Source of the DNA: Torymus aiolomorphi
Taxonomy: Eukaryota > Arthropoda > Insecta > Hymenoptera > Torymidae
Length of the DNA: 64,000 bases
Assembly (NCBI GenBank): GCA_036365515.1
Contig: CM070875.1
Coordinates: 103,017,628-103,081,627 of the forward strand
Reading direction: 5' to 3'
The notes below the pieces were generated by a model, which worked only from the letters and a program-made list of their open reading frames with translations, was not told where the DNA came from and searched no databases. Of the stretch, positions 55,031-64,000 are shown piece by piece. The position numbers and the translations under genes are program-made. Every line of letters begins with the position of its first letter. Within the stretch, counting starts at the first letter, position 1.

Positions 55031-55428
55031 ACCAGCAAAGTTCACAGTTAAGAGAGCACGTGGGAAATTTGAGGTTAAGGAGAAATGGAGAAAATAGAGT
55101 TACTGGAAAAAAGAATCGAAGGAGAGATAGAGAGAAGAGCAGAGGGAGAGAAAAATAAAAGAAAGCACGATAAAGCTGGAGAGAAAAACACAAAAGCTGG
55201 AAGAGGAAAATAGGAGATTAAAAGAAAACATGAAGATGTGGAGAGAAGAAATGGAGAGAATTACAAAAGACAAAGAGGTGAAAAAATGGGAGGAGGTGGA
55301 CAGGAAAAAACATTAGTGCTGAAGAACGGAAGAAATTGAAGAAACGAAGAGAAACTGGCGACATGACTAGCAAGACATGTAGGTGAAGTAGATTTCGAAC
55401 TAAAAAAGATGACGACGACGACGACGAT

Positions 55429-55660
55429 CATATTTTTTATCCTTTTGAGTCCATCATATTTTTTATCTTAGCGAAAATAAAAATTAAGTATTTGGTTTTT
55501 TTAATAATGTATCTTATGTGCTTATCCCATTTCATATTATAATCAAAATGTAGCCCTAAATACTTATGGCTTTCTACACTTTTTATTAATTGTTTTCCTA
55601 TGCTGATGTTTAGTGTGTTAGGCACACTATCAGAGTAGTTTCCGAGAGTCATAACTAACC
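55429..55660 (-). pseudogene. LINE-1-family reverse transcriptase fragment
   Basis: A minus frame (55652-55437) reads MTLGNYSDSVPNTLN, KYLGLHFDYNMKWDKHIRYI and KYLIFIFAKIKNM. This is close to the part of LINE-1 RT at about 9041-9250 but in the opposite orientation. It is a short piece between the LINE-4 tail and the second Helitron helicase. Confidence 0.85.
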
Positions 55661-56942
55661 ATAACTAACAAAAATAAAATTTATTTTATTGATGGGCCTG
55701 GAGGTTCAGGAAAAACTTTCATATACAAGATCCTAATATATCATTTTTTATCTTTAAACAAAAAAAATTTTATCTATGGCTTGGACAGGAATCGCATCTA
55801 TTTTATTACCTAAAGGAATGGCAAGTACGATGACTTTTAGACTTCCTTTAGATTTAAATAGTATTTAAAGTGCTTTTCTAAAATTAGAATCAGATAAAAA
55901 AAAATTACGGGAAGTAGATATTATAGTTTGGGATGAAGCATCAATGATCCCCAAAAAAGCTTTGGAAATTGTTGATCAAACACTCAAAGATATATGTTAC
56001 AGCGATGGTCCATTTGGTAATAATTGGTAGTACTAGGAGGCCCTTTTAGACAAATTTTACCAGTCCTAAATCATAGTTACAGAGACATTATAGTACAGGA
56101 CACAATCAAATTTTCTCATTTATGGTTTCACTTTAAAGTTTAAAATTAACTGAAAATATTTGTTCAAAAAATAAACAATTTGCTTCATTTTCATTAGAGT
56201 TAGTTGAAGGTAAAATGAATCCATTTATAGTTCCAAATAAATGGAAGACCGAAAATGTATATAATAAAATTTATGATCATATCAATCTCGAAAATTCCAT
56301 AGATCGTATAATATTAGCTCCACATAATGACGATACTACACTTATAAATAATAAAGTTTTGAACTTATTACATGGTAAAGCACATACATATTATAGTTTA
56401 GAATACGCAACTCACAAAGGAGTTGATCAAACAGATGATAATATTCACTTAAATTACCCAATAGAAACGCTTAATAGTATTAGAGAAGGTCTACCACCAC
56501 ACGAATTGAAATTAAAAATAAATGCAATTGTAATGTTAATCAGAAATATTAGTACATCAGAAGAAATATGTAATGGTACACGCTTACAAATTACGGTTTT
56601 ATTTAATCATAATATTAAAGCCGAAATAATTACGGGTGAAAGGATCGGTGAAGAAGTTTTTATACCGCGAATAACGTTAAATACTAGAGATTCTTCTTCA
56701 TTTCCGTTCACACTTTTTAGAAAACAATTTTCAGTTGTATTAGTTTTAGCTATAACAATAAATAAATCAAGGTCAAAGTTTTAATTCTCTAGGTATTTAC
56801 ATTAGACGATTTTATTTTCACATGGCCAATTATATGTTGCTTTATCCCGATGTAAAAATCCTAACAATATATTTATTGAAAATCTTTTAGAAAATTCCTC
56901 AATAATTGATAACATCGTTTGGAAAGAAATTTTCGACATTTA
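55661..56942 (+). pseudogene. Second Helitron PIF1-type helicase remnant
   Basis: Walker A GPGGSGKTF (near 55697), a frame shift, ILLPKGMASTMTFRLPL, Walker B IIVWDEASM (near 55921-55947), GGPFRQILPV (family usually GGDFRQ), FSHLWFHFKVLKLTENI, MNPFIVPNKW, ILAPHNDDTTLINNKVLNLL, NYPIETLNSI, GLPPHELKLKINAIVMLIRN and CNGTRLQITV, then after another shift the C-terminal end. It spans more of the helicase than the 5013/14178 copy and includes the N-terminal ATPase motifs. Stops near 55866 and 56029 and shifts near 55775 and 56775 inactivate it. Confidence 0.88.
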
Positions 56943-57604
56943 ATCTACACTTTTAAATATATTTTTTTGAGAATTGTGATTTTTTTTTCTTTATATATTT
57001 GTATGTAAATCTATATAGATCAAAATAATCCAAATAAATTTATATCAATAATCATTTTATTTATAATATTACTTTTTTACGAAAGTATAAGACATGTTGC
57101 AATTTCTTATAAGCATAATATCATATAAATAATCTGATTATTTTATTACATATAATAAAAAAAATTTCAATGTAAATATATTATATGAAATATTTTTTGA
57201 TTATATGTAATAAAGATGGGAATCAATTTTCAATACATTTATTAAAAATTATTAATATAAATCGATTAATGTTAATGAAAATTGATAAAATTTATTAATG
57301 AAAATTGATTCACATCTTCCATGGTGGAGGAAGGCTGGGGTAGCCTGGAGTCAAGGAGGATGGTGGGACGACTCCCATGGTTTTTGGGGCTATTGGCGAT
57401 GAATTCCATGGTTGTGTTTAGGCTTATTATATAAAAAATGATTAATAATAATTTTATATGATTTTGGAATCTCTCATTATCATATATAATTATTATTATT
57501 TGTTATATAAAATACCTAAGCATAATAAAATCAAAAATTCAACGCGCCTATAACAGTACCTCAGTGGTGGTATGCAAAACTGTTGAATGTAGTAAATAAA
57601 AAAA
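56943..57604. other. AT-rich flank, nothing firm
   Basis: Mostly A/T with TTATATGA-type words in both orientations, and one GC-richer island (57320-57415) containing ATTCCATGGT, CCCATGGT and CTTCCATGGT. It may be the 3' part of the second Helitron, but no terminus could be assigned. Confidence 0.4.
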
Positions 57605-57860
57605 TGATGGATTACATATCGAGGGATAGGTGGAGAGGTAGGTGGAGGGGTCGGTGGAGGGAATGTGGAGGGGGGTAGAGGGGAGTGTAGGGGCGAAGGG
57701 GAGTGGAGGGTGTAGAGGATGCGGAGGGGGGGAGGGGCAGACCCCCTTCAGAATAACCTAAAATTTGAAAGAATTTCACGGTAAAAAGTGTCGGGGAAGT
57801 GAGGGGAGTGGGGGGGGGAGTGGAGGGGTAGGTACCCATTTTGAGCCTCACAACTATATT
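57605..57860 (+). repeat. GGTGGAGGGG-rich arm of an inverted repeat
   Basis: G-rich sequence with repeated GTGGAGGGG and GGGGAGTGGAGG and runs of up to nine G's (about 57811-57820). It is mirrored in reverse complement at 58530-58720, including the shared context around GGTAGGTACCCATTTT and AATTTGAAAGAATTT. It has potential for G-quadruplex structure on the plus strand. Confidence 0.8.
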
Positions 57861-58205
57861 ATATATATATATATATAATTTGCCTATGTTAACGTGACTA
57901 AAGAAATATGGATCCTGGGGTTATAGACTCTAGAAAATGGCCGAAAACTCCCCAAAACCGGTAATATATACCTATATATATACTTATCGGGGTTTTTGTA
58001 GCCCATAACTGTATATTAGTACCTACAGTCCAGAGTTCCCTATGGCAAGTGACTAAAGAAATAATGGACCCTGGGGTTATAGACTCTAGGTCGGGCCGCA
58101 TAAACCCCTATATTTAGAAATATTATGAAGCTCACGCTGCATAATCGAAATCGGGCTCAATAAACCCCTATATATAAAAAACGGGCTTTATAAACCCCTT
58201 TCGAG

Positions 58206-58254
<49 letters not shown>

Positions 58255-58441
58255 TGTATAACGTTAGTTCCCAGGACCCCATGTTACTGTATACCTATAC
58301 GTGACTAAAGAAATAATGTCTCTTATGGGGGCCGATGTCCTCAAAACTGACGTTAAACATATGTAGATTCAGGGACTGTCCCCAAAACTAACAAATGTCC
58401 CCGAAACCAACGTTAAACATCTGGAATGTCGTGAAACTAAC

Positions 58442-58508
<67 letters not shown>

Positions 58509-58529
58509 TCCTATATTATATAGTTGTAA
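57861..58529. repeat. AT runs and CCCTGGGGTTATAGACTC-type repeats at the centre of the inverted repeat
   Basis: Contains AT dinucleotide runs (57862-57878, 58207-58250, 58443-58500), the inverted partner of 4560-4795 at 57980-58212, and two partial repeats of its GTGACTAAAGAAATAATG block (about 57894 and 58291). A further small repeat has CCCCAAAACTAAC / GTTAAACAT (58335-58440). No gene. Confidence 0.72.
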
Positions 58530-58720
58530 GGGCAAAAATGGGTACCTACCACCTCCAACCCCCCCTCCACCCCGTCAACCTCCCCTCCACCTCCCCTCCA
58601 CCTCCCCTCCACCACCCCTCCACTTTTTACCGTTAAATTCTTTCAAATTTTACGTTATTTTGAAGGGCGTCTGCACCTCCACCCCCTCCACATACCCCTC
58701 CACCTACGCAACTACAACTT
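58530..58720 (-). repeat. CCCCTCCACC-rich arm, inverted partner of 57605-57860
   Basis: C-rich counterpart: GGGTACCTACC, then repeated CCTCCCCTCCACC, then TTTTTACCGTTAAATTCTTTC, matching the complement of the other arm in the same order. Confidence 0.8.
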
Positions 58721-58739
58721 ATCTCTTATAGATATGTTG

Positions 58740-61298
58740 CTGAAAATTGTATATAGGGGGTTTCGAGATTCGCTGATTAGGAATCTGAACTCAGATTTTG
58801 AAAATTCAAAATGGTGGATCGAAGATGTCTGCCACATATTGAAATATTACTGGATTTTGCTGAAAATTTTAATTCAAACTGGTGGACCCAAGGTGGCTGC
58901 CAAAAATTGAAATATTACTGTATTTTGTTGAAAATTATATATAAGGAGTTTTTGGAGTCGCTTATTACTAATCTGAACTCAGATTAAGAACATTCAAACT
59001 GGCGGATTCAAAGATGGTGGTCAAATATTGAAATATTATTAGATTTTGCTGAAATTTGTATTACCCTAATACGGGATTTTTGGTTTCGCTGATTAGGAAT
59101 CTGAACATATATTGTGATAATTCAGACTGGTACGCAAGATCGCTAACAAAAATTGAAATTTTACTCGATTTTGCTGAAAAGTGTATATAAGGAATATGTG
59201 GATTCGCAGATTATGAATCCCAACTCAGATTTTCAGAATTGAAAATGACTGATCGAAGATGGAGGCGAAATATTCCAAAACTACTGGAATTTGCTGAAAA
59301 TTGAATATAAGGGGTATGTGGATTCTCTGATTACGAATCATAACTCAGATTTTCAGAATTCAAAATGGCTGATCGAAGATGGAGGCGAAATATTCAAATA
59401 CTACTGGATTTGCTGAAAATTGTGTAAGAGGGATTTCTGGATTCGCTGATTACGAATCTGAACTCAGATTTTGAAAATTCAAAATGGCGGATTCGAAAAT
59501 GGGGGTCAAATATTGAAATATTATTGGATTTTGCTGAAAATTGTATATACGGAATTTTTGGTTTCGCTGATTACGAATCTGAACATATATTGTGAAAATT
59601 CAGAATCGTGGACCCAAGATGACTAACAAAAATTGAAATTTTACTTGATTTTGCTAAAAATTGTATAGAGTGGGTTTCCGATTTCGCCAATTAGGAATCG
59701 TAACTCAGATTTTGAAAATTGAAAATAGAGGACCCAAGATGGATGCCAAAAATTAAATTATTACTGGATTTTGCTGAAAATTGTATATAAGAGGTATCTG
59801 GATTCGCTGATTACGAATCACAACTCAGATTTTCAGAATTCAAAATGGCTGATCGAAGATGGAGGCGAAATATTCAAATACTACTGGATTTGCTGAAAAT
59901 TGTGTAAGAGGGATTTCTGGATTCGCTGATTACGAATCTGAACTCAGATTTTGAAAATTCAAAATGGCGGATTCGAAAATGGGGGTCAAATATTGAAATA
60001 TTATTGGATTTTGCTGAAAATTGTATATACGGAATTTTTGGTTTCGCTGATTACGAATCTGAACATATATTGTGAAAATTCAGACTGGTGGACCCAAGAT
60101 GACTAACAAAAATTGAAATTTTACTTGATTTTGCTAAAAATTGTATAGAGTGGGTTTCCGATTTCGCCAATTAGGAATCGTAACTCAGATTTTGAAAATT
60201 GAAAATAGAGGACCCAAGATGGATGCCAAAAATTTAATTATTACTGGATTTTGCTGAAAATTGTATATAAGAGGTATGTGGATTCGCTGATTACGAATCA
60301 CAACTCAGATTTTCAGAATTCAAAATGGCTGATCGAAGATGGAGGCGAAATATTCAAATACTACTGGATTTGCTCAAAATTGTATAAAAGGAATTTCTGG
60401 ATTCGCTGATTACGAATCTGAACTCAGATTTTCAGAATTCAAAATGGCGGATTCAAATATGGTGGTCAAATATTGAAATATTATTGGATTTTGCTGAAAA
60501 TTGTATATACCAGATTTTTGGTTTCGCTGATTATGAATCTGAACATATGTTTTGAAAATTCAGTCTGGTGGACCCAAGATGACTAACAAAAATTGAAATT
60601 TTACTCTTGTTTGCTAAAATTTGTCTACAGAGGGTTTCCGGATTCGCCAATTAGGAATCGTAACTCATATTTTGAAAATTCAAAATAGAGGTACTAAGAT
60701 GGCTTCCAAAAATTGAAATATTACTAGATTTTGTTGAAAATTGTTCATACGGGATTTCTGAATTCGATTATGACGGATCTGAACTAAGATTTTAAAAATT
60801 CAAAATGGCGGCAAAATATTTAAATTATACTGGCTTTTGCTAAAATTTGTATATAGGAGGTTTCTATATTCGCTGATTATGAATCTGAACTCAGATTATC
60901 AGAATTCAAAATGGCTGATCGAAGATGGAGGCCAAATATTCAAATATTATTGGATTTTGCTGAAAATTGCATATAGGCGTATCTGGATTCGCTGATTATG
61001 AATCTGAACTCAGATTTTGAAAATTCAAAATAGAAGACGCAAGATGACGGCCAAAAATTGAAATTTTACCGGAATTTCCTAAAAATTGTATATTATGGGT
61101 TTCCGGATTCGCTGATTAGGAATCTGAAATCAGATTTTCTAAATACAAAATGGCTGCCAAAAATTGAAATATTACTGGATTTTGCTGAAAATTGTATGTT
61201 GGGTAGTTTGATTCACTGATTATGAATTCGAACTGAGATTTTCAGAATTCAAAATGGCGCATCGAAGGTGGAGGCCAAATATTGAAATATCACTGGAT
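58740..61298 (+). repeat. 120-bp satellite with 480-bp higher-order repeat
   Basis: About 21 monomers of roughly 120 bp built on TTTTGCTGAAAATTGTATA, GGATTCGCTGATTACGAATC, TGAACTCAGATTTTGAAAAT, TCAAAATGGCGGA and AAATTGAAATATTACTGG. In 59290-60760, units 480 bp apart (four monomers) are nearly identical (for example GGCGGATTCGAAAATGGGGG near 59486 and 59966), while adjacent monomers are diverged. This is recent amplification of a four-monomer unit. The array resumes at 63746. Confidence 0.93.
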
Positions 61299-63745
61299 TG
61301 TTACATCCTGCCCTATAGATAGGTTTATTAAAAAAAAAAAAAAAAAAAAAACAATATATCATTGAGCGCGTGGCGTCCTTTTGAGGAGAAAGCGACGCTC
61401 AGTATAGCAGAAAAGGTGGCGTCCTTTTCGAGGAATCGTACCCCAGGTATGATTCTAAGAAGCGTAGCGTCCTTTTCGGGGAAGCGTGGGTAGCTGTCCA
61501 CAGTTTCACCCAGGAAAACTTCGCTTAAGGGCGAATGTCCATCTTTATACTACCCATCTCGCAAAAATTTGGAAATTTTCCACTGTAGGAATATTAAGAA
61601 AATTCACTTAATAACGTTATTTCTTTTATTTTAACGACTAAATTAAGACGTTTTGTAAATCTAATACTCTTAGGAATATTAATTATCATTTTTACGCAAA
61701 ACCTTGTTTATTTTAGGCTTTTCTGCTTTTAACTCTATAAGAAACCTTTTACTGATGTTTAATTGAATTTTCTTATGTATGCGGTACTATTAATTATATT
61801 ATAATTAAAATATTGTTATAATAATTATGATGATAAATGAAACATCGTTTATGCATTATTTAAGTAATTTAACATATTATAAAACTTGTAAATCAAATAT
61901 TCTTAGGGATATTTGCAGTCGCTTTATATACAAGTATAAAATATGTTGAATCTTTTCTCTTTTTATGTCCATTATTTATGTTTAAAGTTAAATCTTTATC
62001 AATAATTAACGTTTGACTATTAAATAATTTATAAATATAAGTTACTTAAGCATAAACTATGTTTTATTGTTAGGAAATTACGTTCAAGATAGCTTAAGTA
62101 ATGAAAATACCTCAGAGTAAGTTTAAGACACGAAAATATACTTGTAAACAAAAATTATTACTAACAAATGCGTTACCCATACTTATACTAACCCTAATTA
62201 CTATAGTCTTTATTTTTACTATGTAAAAGAACTAAAATTCATAACAAATTAGTTAATTAAAGCCTTTCTACCTTTTAATTAATAATTTTCATATTTATTA
62301 TATTAGAATCTGTTTTTATACGGGTTTATCTATCAGTCCAACACAAAAGTTTATGTAAACAATTATTATTTATTAAGTTATTTAATAATTTATATTAGCC
62401 CCGCCTTTTTCAACACTTTCACCAATTAAAAATTAATATTTTAAAAAAATATAGGTTTTAAAATAATTTAGTTGTTATTTAATTAAGATTTATGCAAAAA
62501 CTTGTATTAATTATTGTTACCTACTATATTTAAATGCGTGCTGAATATTTGAAGCTAATTAACCAATCCTCACGCAGAATCTTAGAAGGAGGAGTAGTGG
62601 AAACTTCCAGAAAACCAACCGTAACCAATCAGGTAGATTTAGGTATCCCCCTCACAATGTCAAGGGCGGTCACAAAACCCGAGCGACCAATAATATCTTT
62701 CCACGTTTAGGAAAGAAGCGTCAGCGTCCTCCTAGTTAGGCCAGCTCGTAACGCTGCGCGTCTACTCACTTTCAGTCACTCACCAGCAACCACCCTCCAA
62801 CGAGGTCTACAATACGCGCTCACTCACACGCGCTCTTTCACCCTCCAACGAGGTCTTTTACACGCGCTCATTTACACGCGCTCACTCACTCTCCAACAAG
62901 GTATTTACACGCGCTCATTTACACGCGCTCATTTACACGCGCTCATTTACACGCGCTCTTTAGAAACATTTACCCTCAAACGACGAGGTTTTCAATTTGT
63001 TCAAGTTTCGTTTGGCTTTCGATAAATACTAAGTGCCGTATCGTTTTACTCAATTTGTAAAAGGTTATCGAGCAAGGATAGCCACGTGTGTGATCCAAAT
63101 AAATACCAACATTTTTCTTGAAATAACGCGTGAAAAATTTATTTGATTTCAACCTTACAACCCATCCCCTCACACGCGCTGCAACCAGAGGATGCCAGGT
63201 CTGCCGAGCTGCCAAAGCAAAGTAATTAAAAGTGTTCATATTGCTATCTTAACTTTTCTACTAGTTAGCCAAAACATTTTCCACAATATTAACCCGATTT
63301 CATGTTTAATTCGTGTTGCCGTAAAGTTTTTCCCTAAAACAAAGTGTTTTTTTCTACTTCTATATATCTTTTTAAAACTGACCCCCTAGATATCCTGAGA
63401 GTAAAAAAAATATTAGGGAATCTATTCCGCAAGTCGTCAGTAACTTGGCCTTTCTCGTGGGTACATTTCCTAATCAAAACAAATTAAACATTTCACATTC
63501 GGGGTGATCAAAACCAAATGAGACAAGTATAGCCAGAAACACCACTGATTATCAAATTTTTACACTTAATTTTTTCAACCGCGTCGCGCCCTTTTTGCTG
63601 CCCATAACTTACCCTATCCTTCTAGTGCTAGTATCTAGCTCAATCCCGAGCTAGTAGGTTTTCATTAGCCTAGGCTCTAAACTGAGCAAAATAGTTTTTT
63701 TTAAAACTAACATGTTGGGTCTTCTTTAATAGACCCGACGTAACA
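61299..63745. mobile_element. 2.45-kb apparent solo LTR inserted in the satellite
   Basis: Ends are TGTTACATC and GACGTAACA, forming the short inverted repeat typical of LTRs. GGAT flanks both sides (61295-61298, 63746-63749), a 4-bp duplication as in many Gypsy-type elements. The satellite continues directly on both sides. Inside are three GGCGTCCTTTT repeats (about 61368-61475), an A-run (61331-61351), ACACGCGCTCATTT repeats (62820-62960) and AATAAA near 63104. No pol or gag is present, and no internal LTR pair was seen. The length is long for a solo LTR, so a TRIM-like or other non-autonomous element remains possible. Confidence 0.65.
62780..62965 (+). repeat. ACACGCGCTCATTT short direct repeats
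   Basis: The word ACACGCGCTC recurs about eight times at 14-40 bp spacing, interleaved with CCCTCCAACGAGGTCT (three times). It lies within the putative solo LTR, where such arrays could be promoter-proximal. Repeats abut or are irregularly spaced without constant unique spacers, so this is not a CRISPR array. Confidence 0.85.
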
Positions 63746-64000
63746 GGATTTCGCTGAAAATTGTATATATAGCGAACCCATCTGGATTCGTTGATTACGA
63801 ATCTGAACTCATATTTTGCCAATTCAAAATGGCGGCCAAATATTGAAATATTACTGAATTTTGCAATTGCATATGGGAAATTTCTGGATTCGCATGATGA
63901 TGAATCAAAATTCAGATTATGAAACTTCAAAATGGCATACCCAAGATGGCGGCCAAAAATTGAACTTTTCCGTTTTGCTAAAAATTGAATATACTGAATT
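63746..64000 (+). repeat. 120-bp satellite, continuation to the window end
   Basis: Two further diverged monomers carry the same landmarks (GCTGAAAATTGTATATA, GATTACGAATCTGAACTCA, TTCAAAATGGCGGCC, AAATATTGAAATATTACTG). The array continues past the window. Confidence 0.9.

Larger units (their letters stand above)
51070..55428 (+). mobile_element. LINE-4: decayed non-LTR element with R1/I-like ORF2
   Basis: A purine-rich element with ORF1 remnants, an endonuclease-RT ORF2 with a C-terminal CCHC-type finger, and a 3' end in GAC trinucleotides (about 55408-55427). Nearly every domain is recognisable but split by frameshifts. The coding strand is extremely A/G-rich, which produces long spurious Phe/Ser/Leu-rich frames on the other strand. 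Clade is not certain without a tree. Confidence 0.85.

Noticed and set aside
50768..55193. Many minus-strand open frames rich in Phe, Ser and Leu, some over 160 codons
   Set aside because: They are the antisense of the A/G-rich LINE-4 coding strand, which lacks stop complements; no domain is visible.
62780..62965. CRISPR-like short repeats
   Set aside because: Irregular spacing without constant-length unique spacers, no cas genes, and a eukaryotic context.

Overview
This 64 kb window is eukaryotic repeat DNA, almost certainly from an insect. The LINE families, with jockey/CR1-like and R1/I-like proteins, resemble those common in Hymenoptera such as ants and parasitoid wasps; that assignment is inferred from family flavour, not demonstrated. 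I found no convincing host gene, tRNA, rRNA or CRISPR array. Nearly every base that can be explained belongs to a transposable element, a tandem repeat or an inverted repeat, so the annotation is a stratigraphy of insertions.

Layout. 1-2844: decayed Copia element (Copia-1) with its 3' LTR. 3322-4478: duplicated 3' end of another LTR element, carrying a palindromic hAT-type MITE with an 8-bp target duplication. 4560-5000: repeats and AT microsatellites. 5013-5463 and 14178-14712: two halves of one Helitron PIF1-type helicase, split by a head-to-tail pair of related LINEs (LINE-1, LINE-2). LINE-2 carries an unrecognised third ORF. 14740-15860: 142-bp tandem repeat broken by a 573-bp foldback element. 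16360-21650: about 30 copies of a 93-bp minisatellite, interrupted by a Penelope-like element (RT plus GIY-YIG) whose 3' region holds a hammerhead-ribozyme-like motif.

22704-41485: large modular inverted repeat built from a foldback family. Its left arm carries an extra 1.36-kb palindrome that is absent from the right arm. Its centre is occupied by an 11.6-kb BEL/Pao element on the minus strand (27019-38621, duplication TTGTG), and that element is itself split by a 5.2-kb Copia element on the plus strand (Copia-2, 29713-34880, duplication ATTCC, LTRs about 99% identical). 42095-47691: LINE-3, between two (CT)n tracts, the downstream one 664 bp long. 48660-50700: 152-bp tandem repeat broken by a hairpin-ended 1.2-kb insertion. 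51070-55428: decayed LINE-4. 55429-56942: inverted LINE-1-family fragment and a second Helitron helicase remnant. 57605-58720: G-rich/C-rich inverted repeat around AT-rich repeats. 58740-64000: 120-bp satellite with a 480-bp higher-order period, interrupted by a 2447-bp apparent solo LTR (duplication GGAT).

The elements do not cooperate as a pathway; they record successive insertions. The order is clearest in the centre: inverted repeat first, BEL/Pao second, Copia-2 last. Most coding regions are broken by stops, frameshifts or loss of catalytic residues. The nearest to intact are the Penelope-like element (one in-frame stop) and Copia-2 (two single-base shifts).
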